43,416 nucleotides of DNA from Oleidesulfovibrio sp964593925 (GTDB lineage Bacteria; Desulfobacterota; Desulfovibrionia; Desulfovibrionales; Desulfovibrionaceae): contig CAZQKM010000019.1 in assembly GCA_964593925.1 (NCBI GenBank), positions 1 through 43,416 of the forward strand. Direction: 5' to 3'. The position numbers and the translations under genes were made by a program. The notes beneath the pieces were generated by a model that worked only from the letters and a program-made list of their open reading frames with translations, had not been told where the DNA came from and ran no database searches. The stretch's first letter is position 1, and each line of letters begins with the position of its first letter. Shown piece after piece: positions 33,320 to 41,724 of this stretch.

Positions 33320-34689
33320 TGTCGCATCCCCACGCCGAAACCCTCCGTTTACGCACCCTTGATGCCGCACATGTGTGGCACCCTTTCACACAAATGGCCA
33401 CCTGGCATAAAGACAATCCGCTTATCATCAACAGCGGCCAGGGAAGCTGGCTTACGGATACCGACGGCAAACGCTACCTAGACGGCGTATCCTCACTGTG
33501 GACCAATGTACATGGCCACAGGCATCCAGATATTGATGGCGCAGTACGCGATCAACTCGACAAAATTGCCCATTCCACCCTACTGGGCCTGTCCAATACA
33601 CCTGCCGTAGAGTTGGCTGCCATGCTGGCAACTGTCAGTCCCCCAGGGCTTACACGTGTTTTTTACTCCGACAGTGGATCCAGTGCTGTGGAAGTAGCGC
33701 TAAAAATCGCGTATCAATATCAACGTCAACGCGGCCTCTCCGGTAAGGAGCGTACCGCCTTCTTGTGCCTGCACAACGCCTACCACGGCGATACCGTAGG
33801 AGCCGTTTCCCTAGGCGGTATTGACCTATTTCATGCGGTCTATGGTCCGCTGCTTTTTGCGACTGTTCGCGCCCAGAGCCCATACTGTTATCGTTGCCCT
33901 TTTGATAAAGAAGCCCAGAGCTGTGCCAAAGAATGCTTTACCCATCTGGAGGCAATGGCTGAACAGCATGCCACGGAACTGGCCGCATTAGTCATTGAGC
34001 CCCTGGTCCAAGGGGCTGCCGGCCAAGTTACGCATCCCCCAGGGTACCTCGCCCACGCTCGCAAGCTTTGCGACCATTATGGAATGCTGCTCATTGCTGA
34101 TGAGGTGGCAGTGGGGTTTGGCAAAACAGGCACACTCTTTGCCTGCGAACAAGAAAATGTAACTCCTGATCTGTTATGCTTGGCCAAAGGTATCTCTGGC
34201 GGCTACCTGCCTTTGGCCGCAACCCTTGCCACTGATGCGGTATATGAAGCATTTTTAGGTACCCATTCGGAGTGCCGCACTTTTTTCCATGGTCATACCT
34301 ACACCGGCAACCCGCTGGCTTGCGCCGCGGGTATCGCCAGCCTCAAGCTCTTTGACAGTGAAAATACCCTTGCCCGGCTGGGGGGTATCATCACTCACTA
34401 TGCCGCCCTGCTGCATCCCCTCAAAGAACACCCTCATGTAGGGCAAATCCGCCGTCAAGGAATCATGACCGGTATTGAGCTGGTGGCAAAAAAAGACTCT
34501 AAAACGCCATATCCCTTTGCTGAACGCATGGGGCACAAAGTTGTCATGGCCGCCCGCAAACGGGGAGTTATTATCCGCCCTCTGGGAGATGTTCTAGTAC
34601 TCATGCCACCTCTTAGCATCACTCCAAAAGAGTGTGATCTGTTGGTTAATGCCGTTGCCGAAGCCATTGACGAGGTCACAGGGGGCTAG
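33319..34689 (+). CDS. bioA: adenosylmethionine-8-amino-7-oxononanoate aminotransferase BioA
   Basis: This 456-residue PLP enzyme converts KAPA to DAPA. The PLP lysine lies in Leu-Ala-Lys-Gly (Lys290), with Asp261 in Ala-Asp-Glu-Val, and the Ser-Asp-Ser-Gly-Ser motif near 117-121. A four-Cys cluster (Cys-x2-Cys...Cys-x3-Cys near 190-206) may hold a metal. The start is a GTG at 33319 sharing one base with the bioB TAG, so it is translationally coupled. Length and motifs are normal for the family. Confidence 0.95.
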   Translation: MSHPHAETLRLRTLDAAHVWHPFTQMATWHKDNPLIINSGQGSWLTDTDGKRYLDGVSSLWTNVHGHRHPDIDGAVRDQLDKIAHSTLLGLSNTPAVELAAMLATVSPPGLTRVFYSDSGSSAVEVALKIAYQYQRQRGLSGKERTAFLCLHNAYHGDTVGAVSLGGIDLFHAVYGPLLFATVRAQSPYCYRCPFDKEAQSCAKECFTHLEAMAEQHATELAALVIEPLVQGAAGQVTHPPGYLAHARKLCDHYGMLLIADEVAVGFGKTGTLFACEQENVTPDLLCLAKGISGGYLPLAATLATDAVYEAFLGTHSECRTFFHGHTYTGNPLACAAGIASLKLFDSENTLARLGGIITHYAALLHPLKEHPHVGQIRRQGIMTGIELVAKKDSKTPYPFAERMGHKVVMAARKRGVIIRPLGDVLVLMPPLSITPKECDLLVNAVAEAIDEVTGG

Positions 34690-34693
34690 CGCC

Positions 34694-35014
34694 ATGCATA
34701 TGCCGAATACCGGATCACATGCCATGCCACAAAAACTATATGGCAGCTTTCATTTTTCCCCCCATGACCCCGTGTATGTAGAGCATTTTCCTGGTGCCCC
34801 CTGTGTACCGGGCTCCTTCCTTGTAGCCGCTTTTACCCAAGTGGCCACACAGCACGTACATGCAGGTCCCTGGCATGCACATAATTTTCGATTTCGAAGC
34901 TTCGTACCACCAGGAACACATCCTTTTTGCGTGGAATACTCGACAACAGAACTACGATGTACCCTGCATGTAGGCGAACTCAAGGCTATTACAGGAAAAC
35001 TCTTATGTCGCTGA
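34694..35014 (+). CDS. FabZ/FabA-like hot-dog protein with His but no catalytic Glu
   Basis: This small 106-residue hot-dog protein has the FabZ active-site motif beginning His31-Phe-Pro-Gly-x-Pro, then Pro-Gly. The residue 14 after the His, a catalytic Glu in FabZ (Asp in FabA), is Ala45, in Val-Ala-Ala-Phe-Thr-Gln. Alone it should not dehydrate 3-hydroxyacyl-ACP normally. A second hot-dog protein three genes downstream has the opposite set. It would act on ACP-bound intermediates of pimelate synthesis. ATG at 34694 has GGGGG eight bases upstream; a second ATG lies two codons in. Its end overlaps the SDR start. Confidence 0.85.
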   Translation: MHMPNTGSHAMPQKLYGSFHFSPHDPVYVEHFPGAPCVPGSFLVAAFTQVATQHVHAGPWHAHNFRFRSFVPPGTHPFCVEYSTTELRCTLHVGELKAITGKLLCR

Positions 35015-35766
35015 GCTTTCGCCATGGGGCCGTATTGATTCTAGGTGGTAGCAGCCATCTGGGGCGTACTGTGGCATATGCGCTTATGGCCGCGGGGGTC
35101 CCTGTTTGCCTCAGCGTCCGGAATAGTCAGCGCCAGGCAGACTTGGCCCATGCTTTTGCAGCCTCCTACCCCGCAACTGTCACAGCGGATCTTAGCTCTC
35201 CAGATGCAGCAGATAGCCTCATCCTACAAGTAGAACATGCCCTGCAACAACAGTATGGTACGGATTTAACCGTAGGCTACCTAGTGGACTTTCTGCACAC
35301 CGACTATGAAACGCTGCTCGCCGCAGCTGCTCCTGAACGCATCAGTACCTATGTGGAGAGTAACATCACATGGCGTGGCCGTATGCTCCGTGGTGTCAGT
35401 CGTCACATGCTACATCACGGCACAGGGCGCATGCTGTTTGTTTCTTCTACTGCGGCCGTGCTGCCCAATGCAGGGCAAGGACTATATAGTGCATCAAAGC
35501 TGGCGGGCGAAGCGCTGTATCGCAATATGGGTATAGAGCTGGCAGCCAAGGGTATAACTACCTGTAGCCTACGCCTGGGATACGTCAATGCAGGACGTGG
35601 AGCACAATACCTGCAACAGACCGATGTTACGACACGTATCCCCATGCAGCGTGCCTTGAGTTCCATAGAAGTAGCACAGGCCTGCACATTTTTACTCTGT
35701 GACCACTCCATCGGTATCAATGCCACCACAATAACCATGGACGGCGGCCTTACCGCCTGTAAATAA
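35005..35766 (+). CDS. FabG-like SDR 3-oxoacyl-ACP reductase of the biotin operon
   Basis: This 253-residue short-chain dehydrogenase has Gly-Gly-Ser-Ser-His-Leu-Gly-Arg at residues 14-21 for nucleotide binding, an Arg-Asn after the second strand suggesting NADPH, and the catalytic Ser147/148, Tyr161 and Lys165 (Tyr-Ser-Ala-Ser-Lys). The C-terminal Met-Asp-Gly-Gly-Leu is typical of FabG-like enzymes. It probably reduces the 3-oxo intermediate on the dedicated ACP. ATG at 35005 overlaps the end of the hot-dog gene and has AGGA eight bases upstream. Confidence 0.88.
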   Translation: MSLSFRHGAVLILGGSSHLGRTVAYALMAAGVPVCLSVRNSQRQADLAHAFAASYPATVTADLSSPDAADSLILQVEHALQQQYGTDLTVGYLVDFLHTDYETLLAAAAPERISTYVESNITWRGRMLRGVSRHMLHHGTGRMLFVSSTAAVLPNAGQGLYSASKLAGEALYRNMGIELAAKGITTCSLRLGYVNAGRGAQYLQQTDVTTRIPMQRALSSIEVAQACTFLLCDHSIGINATTITMDGGLTACK

Positions 35767-35780
35767 CAGGAGAACTCGTC

Positions 35781-36194
35781 ATGTCGAGCCCACACCACCC
35801 CCAGGATATCACAGAAAAAATATATAGCATCATTGTAGACATACTGGATATTTCACCAAATGTACTGACCCCACAGACCTATGTCATGCGTGAGCTTGAT
35901 ACAGAATCCATTGATCTTCTGGAGTATGGTGTAGCGTTAAACGCCACATTTGGTATCCCCGTACATGACGACACCGTGTTTCTTCGCTCACTGCGAACAC
36001 ATCTGCTTGAAGCTCAGCATACCGAAATTTCTGCAGAAGCCTATCTAGCCACATGGTACCCCCACCTGAGTGCCACACGCATTGTAGAGATCATACATAC
36101 AGTGGACCAAGGCCCCGTACTACGCATACAGGATATTACAGACTATGTCCGCCATACCCTGAACAAACAGGAACAAAGCGGACATGTCAGTTGA
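35781..36194 (+). CDS. acyl carrier protein with a large internal insertion
   Basis: This 137-residue carrier protein has the phosphopantetheine motif Asp-Thr-Glu-Ser43-Ile-Asp-Leu-Leu-Glu after a first helix, and the last helix Ile-Gln-Asp-Ile-Thr-Asp-Tyr-Val near 116-123. Between helix II/III and this last helix, about 47 residues are inserted (from about 66 to 113), which normal 78-residue ACPs lack. AGGAGA lies seven bases before the ATG. It is presumably the dedicated carrier for the pimeloyl intermediates and partner of the neighbouring ketosynthase, reductase and hot-dog proteins. Confidence 0.88.
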   Translation: MSSPHHPQDITEKIYSIIVDILDISPNVLTPQTYVMRELDTESIDLLEYGVALNATFGIPVHDDTVFLRSLRTHLLEAQHTEISAEAYLATWYPHLSATRIVEIIHTVDQGPVLRIQDITDYVRHTLNKQEQSGHVS

Positions 36195-37548
36195 ATTGCA
36201 TCGTGTGGTTATTACCGGGGCAGGGGCCATTACGCCACAGGGTAACACCCCCCAAGCTGTAGTCGATGCCTTCAGAAGCGGATACACGGCCTTTGAGCCT
36301 GCACCGCTCTTACCCGGTGTAGCACAAGCCCCTGCCTGGTTTGATGTAAACAGTGAGCTTTGCTCTTGGCGACACCGTCGCTATCTGAATCGAGGTGCGG
36401 CCATGTGTGTAGCCGCCGCACTGCAAGCCGCACGGCACGCAAAAGCTACAGAATTTCCTCCGCGCTGTGGCCTGTTCATCGGTTGCGGCCCCAACCTTGA
36501 ACCTTACAGTCATGCCGCTCCTGAAGCAGACAGTACTTGCAGCAATTCCGGGCCTTCCGCCCTGTGGATCCTGCGATATCTACCCAATACAGCCGCATCG
36601 GCCATAAGCCGACTTTTGGGTATCCATGGCGAAAACCTGACATTGGGAACAGCCTGTACCGCCTCACTACAGGCACTAGGCGAAGCCTTTCGGCGTATCC
36701 GTCGAGGCGAGATGCCCATGGCTCTGGCAGGCGGTGGAGACTCACGCCTGTCGCGCCAAGGCTTGCTGGCCTATGCCCAGGCTGGAGCACTGGCTCCTTG
36801 TGCCCCTGCCCCAGCAAAAGAAACGGAACAGGGGCAGCACATGAGCACACCTTTTTTTACCACCGTCCATATACAGCAGCTACCCGCTGCACCACTGGCC
36901 TGCCGCCCTTTTGATCTTTCGCGTCAGGGTTTTGTAGCCGGTGAGGGAGCAGGCATGTATGTACTGGAGTCTCTGGACCACGCTCTTACACGTGGAGCTC
37001 GCCCACTGGCAGAAATACTCGGATACGGAGCTTCCATGGACGGGCATGCCATGACCGCACCGGATCCTTATGGAACCCACGCCGAAACCGCGGTGCGTAC
37101 CGCACTAGAAGAGGCGGACATCCACCCTGAAGACATTGCTGCCATATGCGCACACGGCACCGGAACCTCGCGCAACGATGAAGCTGAAGCCAGCATGCTT
37201 CAAAGGCTATTTGCCGACACAACATACAGACCTCCGGTTCTGGCTCTTAAATCATGGACCGGACACTGTGCTTCTGCCTGCGGTGCGGTGGAGCTGGCCT
37301 TGCTGCTAGCCTGTTCCCGTAACGGCTTCTTACCCCCGATACGCAACCTGCGCAACCCGCTTACCCCTGCGCTGGCACTGATGCGCCATGTCCAACCATT
37401 TATTCCCGCAGATCCTCCTGTCACGGACCACATACCAGCACCGCCACACACCCCCTCAACCATTCTGTTAGAAAATTTCGGATTTGGAGGCCAAAATGCC
37501 GCACTTGTTGTTCGTCCTTTCAGCCCTTGCAAATCAGACGGAGTCTAG
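36184..37548 (+). CDS. beta-ketoacyl-ACP synthase (KAS II/FabF-like) of the biotin operon
   Basis: This 454-residue condensing enzyme has the thiolase fold and the Cys158 (Gly-Thr-Ala-Cys-Thr-Ala), His324 (Ala-His-Gly-Thr-Gly-Thr), Lys356 and His361 (Lys-Ser-x-x-Gly-His) catalytic set of KAS I/II enzymes. An insert of about 30 residues near 207-238 is not usual in FabF. It probably makes the chain-extension step in pimeloyl synthesis. It is not a FabH/BioZ-type enzyme, since it has a Cys-His-His rather than a Cys-His-Asn triad. It overlaps the ACP gene by 11 bases. Confidence 0.9.
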   Translation: MSVELHRVVITGAGAITPQGNTPQAVVDAFRSGYTAFEPAPLLPGVAQAPAWFDVNSELCSWRHRRYLNRGAAMCVAAALQAARHAKATEFPPRCGLFIGCGPNLEPYSHAAPEADSTCSNSGPSALWILRYLPNTAASAISRLLGIHGENLTLGTACTASLQALGEAFRRIRRGEMPMALAGGGDSRLSRQGLLAYAQAGALAPCAPAPAKETEQGQHMSTPFFTTVHIQQLPAAPLACRPFDLSRQGFVAGEGAGMYVLESLDHALTRGARPLAEILGYGASMDGHAMTAPDPYGTHAETAVRTALEEADIHPEDIAAICAHGTGTSRNDEAEASMLQRLFADTTYRPPVLALKSWTGHCASACGAVELALLLACSRNGFLPPIRNLRNPLTPALALMRHVQPFIPADPPVTDHIPAPPHTPSTILLENFGFGGQNAALVVRPFSPCKSDGV

Positions 37549-37552
37549 TTAG

Positions 37553-38062
37553 ATGCATCTCGCTCCTTTAAGTGTACATAGCGGACTTCCCGCCAACCCT
37601 AAGGGCAGCATACATCCACGCTTTGTACTGCCCCGCAGCCTAGATGCCCCTACGGCAAATACTCTTTCCGGCTTTCTGTCCTCTTGGCATGGCAATACTC
37701 CACTCTGGTATGTAACTGAGGCTCTTGCTCAACTTGCAACACTCCATACCCGCTGGCTTTGCGATTTTGCCTGCCATGGCTTTTTACTGTCTATCCGCAG
37801 CCTGCCGACAACGCCCTCCATACATCCTGCGGTTTCCGCAAAAAATGAAAAAGAAAAAGCATACCACATACATGCCGAACTGCTTGCCCAAAGTGGCGCT
37901 GGGCATACCAAAACCTTTGAGTACAAAGTGTCACTTGAACTCCCCACACACCCCGTACAGGGCGTCCTGCGTACCGCTACCCGCCCTTATGACCAGACAT
38001 TTTCGGCCACCCTACTACAGACTCGCTACCAAAGGCTGTTTACATGGCTCCAACAGCATTAA
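37553..38062 (+). CDS. hot-dog-like protein with Glu motif but no FabZ His motif
   Basis: This 169-residue protein has the FabZ-like central helix signature Thr-Glu56-Ala-Leu-Ala-Gln-Leu-Ala, which in FabZ holds the catalytic Glu, and a following hydrophobic Phe-Leu-Leu-Ser-Ile strand. The His-Phe-Pro-Gly motif that should lie 14 residues before the Glu is absent; a His at 46 is only ten residues before and not in a Phe-Pro-Gly context. It therefore looks like the complementary partner of the protein at 34694-35014. GGAG lies nine bases before the ATG. It overlaps bioF by 19 bases. Confidence 0.72.
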   Translation: MHLAPLSVHSGLPANPKGSIHPRFVLPRSLDAPTANTLSGFLSSWHGNTPLWYVTEALAQLATLHTRWLCDFACHGFLLSIRSLPTTPSIHPAVSAKNEKEKAYHIHAELLAQSGAGHTKTFEYKVSLELPTHPVQGVLRTATRPYDQTFSATLLQTRYQRLFTWLQQH

Positions 38063-39204
38063 ACGCACACCTTGAAACACTACGTCATGCGAGCTGCCAT
38101 CGTACCCGACCAGAGATCTCGGCACGGCAGGGAAAATGGATCGAACTGGACGGCACCCGTTTATTGAATTTTGCCTCCAATGATTACTTGGGGCTGGCTG
38201 CATGCCCACAATGGCACGCCACTGTAGCCCAGTGCTTTGCCACCCACGCACCCTGCGCCTCTGCTTCTCCTCTTGCTGGCGGGCACTCCTCTGTGGTTCA
38301 AAAGGCGGAACAGACTCTTGCCACCTACTTCGGCTATGATGAAGCTCTGCTCATGCCCAGCGGATATCAGGCAAACATTGCGGTATTGTGGGTAATGAGC
38401 ATGGCCCATGGGCGGATACTCTATGACAAACGCATCCATGCCAGCACGGCCATGGCCATACGCGGTAGCAGCGCCATCCCCCATGGTTTTATCCATAATG
38501 ACATGAGCGCACTAGAGCGCAGGCTACGTCATATCGTATACAAACATACACACTGCACTGGTGATGCCGTTTTTGTGGAATCATTATATAGTATGGATGG
38601 TGACAGCCCGAACTTTAGCGCCCTTGGCAAGCTCAAGGAGCGTTATGGCTATACTCTCGTTGTTGATGAAGCCCACGCCCTAGGGGTGCTGGGGCCGGGT
38701 GGGCGGGGGCTGGGCGCTGGCACTGCGGATATCGCCGTGGGCACTCTTGGTAAGGCTCTTGGCCTGTTCGGCGCATTCATCCTGCTACCAAAAGGGTGGA
38801 GCGAATTTTTCCAAAACCTGGCTTCACCGTTTATACACTCCACAGCGTTGCCCGACGCACATGCAGCCTGCGTGACCTACCTGCCAAAACAACTGGCAAG
38901 CATGGATACACAACGGGCGCACCTAGCTGCCATGAGTAGCCTGCTACATGAAAAACTGCACCATGCGGGCCTGCCTACACAAGGTCGTGAGCACATTGTC
39001 GTGGTCCCCATAGGCGCTGAACAACGGGCTACTGCTGTGGCAGAGGCATTACGACACCAAAGCATCTTTGCCCTAGCAGCACGCCCCCCCACAACCCCCA
39101 GGGGCAAATCCGTTGTACGCCTTGGTGTGACTGCGCTGCATACCCCCCATGACATTGAGATCTGCGCACAAGCGCTTATTCGCAGTATCCGGAGTATACC
39201 ATGA
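38044..39204 (+). CDS. bioF: 8-amino-7-oxononanoate synthase BioF
   Basis: This 386-residue PLP enzyme condenses pimeloyl-ACP (or -CoA) with alanine to KAPA. It has Lys237 in Gly-Thr-Leu-Gly-Lys-Ala-Leu-Gly, Asp208 and His211 in Val-Asp-Glu-Ala-His, and the Asn-Asp-Tyr-Leu-Gly motif near 46-50. It begins inside the end of the hot-dog gene and its stop overlaps the bioD start (ATGA). Its natural acyl donor here is probably the pimeloyl form of the operon's own ACP. Confidence 0.95.
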   Translation: MAPTALNAHLETLRHASCHRTRPEISARQGKWIELDGTRLLNFASNDYLGLAACPQWHATVAQCFATHAPCASASPLAGGHSSVVQKAEQTLATYFGYDEALLMPSGYQANIAVLWVMSMAHGRILYDKRIHASTAMAIRGSSAIPHGFIHNDMSALERRLRHIVYKHTHCTGDAVFVESLYSMDGDSPNFSALGKLKERYGYTLVVDEAHALGVLGPGGRGLGAGTADIAVGTLGKALGLFGAFILLPKGWSEFFQNLASPFIHSTALPDAHAACVTYLPKQLASMDTQRAHLAAMSSLLHEKLHHAGLPTQGREHIVVVPIGAEQRATAVAEALRHQSIFALAARPPTTPRGKSVVRLGVTALHTPHDIEICAQALIRSIRSIP

Positions 39205-39911
39205 AAAAACATACCTTGTTGCCCGAAGACCTTTTTGTCACCGGAACCGACACTGACGTGGGCAAAACCACAGTCAGCCTGTTACTGTTACGCGCATGGC
39301 GCGAATACGGTCATGAAGCCCGCTATTTCAAACCGGTACAGACGGGTTGCGCACATCCGGATGATGCCATGGGCGATGCCCACTTTATCCACAGCCACAA
39401 TCCGCAATGCACACAGACTTCTCACACGTCCACCGGACTGTGCTTCACAGCCCCCAAAGCCCCACTTTATGCTGCGCGCGATCAAAAGCACACCATAGAA
39501 CTGAAAACGCTTCTGCACAGACTGGCATGCCTGCGCCAACCCCATAGCCCCTTAGTTGTAGAAGGCTCTGGAGGGCTCATGGTACCACTCAATGAACAAA
39601 ATACCATGGCAGATTTCATCAAAGCCACAGGGATGCGCACCATACTGATAGCCCGCACCGGCCTTGGCACCATCAACCACACGCTCCTTTCGCTGGAAGC
39701 CCTCAAGGTTCGCAATGTGAACGTGGCAGGCATCCTGTTTGTAGAAACAGAGCGCATCCCTCCAGCCCAATCCATGGTTCAAGAAAACATGGAAGCCATC
39801 GCCACGTTTTCAGGTACACGTGTCAGTGGAGTCATTCCGTACATTGCCGATTTTCAAACTCCGCCAGCCCAGGCTCAGTACACTGTACAACAGATACTGG
39901 AGGCGCTGTAA
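39201..39911 (+). CDS. bioD: dethiobiotin synthetase BioD
   Basis: This 236-residue P-loop enzyme closes the ureido ring of dethiobiotin using CO2 and ATP. The P-loop Gly-Thr-Asp-Thr-Asp-Val-Gly-Lys-Thr lies at residues 15-23, Lys-Pro-Val-Gln-Thr-Gly near 44-49, and Glu-Gly-Ser-Gly-Gly-Leu near 119. It is the last gene of the operon and converges with lysA, 15 bases away, with no obvious terminator hairpin between them. Confidence 0.95.
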   Translation: MKKHTLLPEDLFVTGTDTDVGKTTVSLLLLRAWREYGHEARYFKPVQTGCAHPDDAMGDAHFIHSHNPQCTQTSHTSTGLCFTAPKAPLYAARDQKHTIELKTLLHRLACLRQPHSPLVVEGSGGLMVPLNEQNTMADFIKATGMRTILIARTGLGTINHTLLSLEALKVRNVNVAGILFVETERIPPAQSMVQENMEAIATFSGTRVSGVIPYIADFQTPPAQAQYTVQQILEAL

Positions 39912-39926
39912 CACCGACTCTGTACG

Positions 39927-41189
39927 TCAGCTCAGTTCGGGAAAACAGGCAAGTACGTCTTCAATGCGGTCACGCCGGCGAATAAGCCTGTGCGAGCCTT
40001 GCATGTCCACAAGTACCTCTGCGGGGCGCAGCCGCTGGGTATACCCCGAACTCATGGAAAACCCGTATGCACCAGCATCAAGCATGGCCAAGACATCACC
40101 TTCGCGCATTTCAGGCAAAGCACATTCTTTAACCATGATATCACCCGACTCACAAATATTACCCACCACGGTCTGAGGCATGGTCTGCTCCACGGGAGCG
40201 CCGCCATGACGGTGGATCTCCACATCATGATACGCATCATACAGCATCGGACGCTGCAAGGTGTTAAACCCAAGATCAGTCCCTACAAAGCGGCGTGTGC
40301 CATTATCTTTCACGGCATGGACTGTGCCCAACAAGACACCACACTCCGCAGCCACATACCTACCGGGCTCCACCATAAAACGACCGCCATACCCTGTACG
40401 CTTAGCCCACTGGCTAATACTCTCATGCAGTTGGGCACCCATATCTCCCATGTCAAGACGGGGTTGGCCCTCGTATTTTCTGTACGGAATGCCAAACCCA
40501 CCCCCAAAATCGATAAGCTCCACAGAGGGCCACTGCTCTGCCTCTCGTAACAAGAAAGACACGGCCTCCATGTAGCTAGACGGATCCATAAACAATGAGC
40601 CAATGTGCTGATTCAAGCCCACAAGCGTCAGATCATGGCGCGCCAAGATAGCGCGCACGGCATCGCCATCATCCGCCCCAATGCCAAATTTGGTATCCTC
40701 ACCCGCAGTGATAACCTTTGCATGATGACCTGCGCCAATACCAGGGTTGATACGAATCATGGCCCTACCACCAGGATTCACACGCCCTAAAAGATCCAGC
40801 TGAGACAAAGAGTCCACGCTGATAAGTACACCGTGCTCCACGGCATTACGTATCTCCTCTGCGGAAACATTATTGCACACATATGTGATTTCATCAGTGG
40901 CAAACCCTGCGGCAATGTGCACGGCAAGCTCACCAGGTGACATGGCATCTACAGCCAAACCTTCAGAACGGATAATGCGCAGCAATGACAGGTTGGCATT
41001 AGATTTTGCTGAGTAACTTACACAAAATCCAGGATGTGAGGAAAGCCCCTTTAACTCGCGGCAACGCTCACGCAATATTCTTTCACTATAGACATACAAA
41101 GGGCTACCATATATTTCTACCAGTTCCATGGGCGTTGAAGAGGCAAAAAATTTCTGTGCATCTGTTACTACTGAACGAACATTTTTCAT
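39927..41189 (-). CDS. lysA: diaminopimelate decarboxylase LysA
   Basis: This 420-residue PLP enzyme makes L-lysine from meso-diaminopimelate. It shows Lys62 in Tyr-Ser-Ala-Lys-Ser-Asn for PLP, His-Ile-Gly-Ser, the Gly-Gly-Gly-Phe-Gly-Ile phosphate loop, Glu-Pro-Gly-Arg-Tyr, and Cys-Glu-Ser-Gly-Asp near the second active-site half. I chose the ATG at 41189, which follows GGGG five bases upstream; the frame is open to 41231 but without a site. It lies tail to tail with bioD. Confidence 0.95.
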   Translation of the reverse strand: MKNVRSVVTDAQKFFASSTPMELVEIYGSPLYVYSERILRERCRELKGLSSHPGFCVSYSAKSNANLSLLRIIRSEGLAVDAMSPGELAVHIAAGFATDEITYVCNNVSAEEIRNAVEHGVLISVDSLSQLDLLGRVNPGGRAMIRINPGIGAGHHAKVITAGEDTKFGIGADDGDAVRAILARHDLTLVGLNQHIGSLFMDPSSYMEAVSFLLREAEQWPSVELIDFGGGFGIPYRKYEGQPRLDMGDMGAQLHESISQWAKRTGYGGRFMVEPGRYVAAECGVLLGTVHAVKDNGTRRFVGTDLGFNTLQRPMLYDAYHDVEIHRHGGAPVEQTMPQTVVGNICESGDIMVKECALPEMREGDVLAMLDAGAYGFSMSSGYTQRLRPAEVLVDMQGSHRLIRRRDRIEDVLACFPELS

Positions 41190-41724
41190 CTTTTCCCCAT
41201 TAGAAGCGCATATCTTTTTACAAAAAAACAAAATCTTGCAAAATATTACGCAACTCCATCAATCATAAAATTTTCTCAGAAATACACAATACAAAAAAAT
41301 AATTTTACAAATATATCAGGCAATAGTGCATGCAATATTCATAAAATGACAACCACAAAAAACATGAAAACAACGTGATACAAGAATCTATGTGCAAAAA
41401 AATCTTGAAATACCTACAATAATACATCTACATAAAAAGACGCATACCAGCATGCATGAGACAGGCAACATATAGCAGCAGTCCATGCTATATATTTAAT
41501 AATATTTTTGAAAAACATACACCTACGTACTACTATCCCTACGAATTTGCCCTGTCAATGCATCTTTAGCCCCTCGACATCCAGCCTCTCCTTTCACTCC
41601 AGACAGGCCCACCGAATGCCCTGCCTTTACCTTCCTCCATGTTTTATCTAACATTTGTATCACAGGCCATAACTGCCTTTTGACGTCTCCTTCTCTGTTT
41701 CCCTCTACAGCTGCCGGAGAAAAC
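41190..41724. other. AT-rich divergent intergenic region
   Basis: Between lysA and the M20 hydrolase gene, 41200-41520 is strongly A/T-rich and free of plausible genes, then the composition returns to normal. It presumably holds promoters for both genes. I see no riboswitch-like structure such as a lysine element and no clear terminator. Between 41680 and 41750, a Thr-Ser-Pro-Ser coding stretch is duplicated (once upstream of the start, once at it), likely a small local duplication. Confidence 0.5.

Noticed and set aside
41190..41300. Possible lysine riboswitch upstream of lysA
   Set aside because: The leader is too short and A/T-rich, with none of the stem pattern of the L box.
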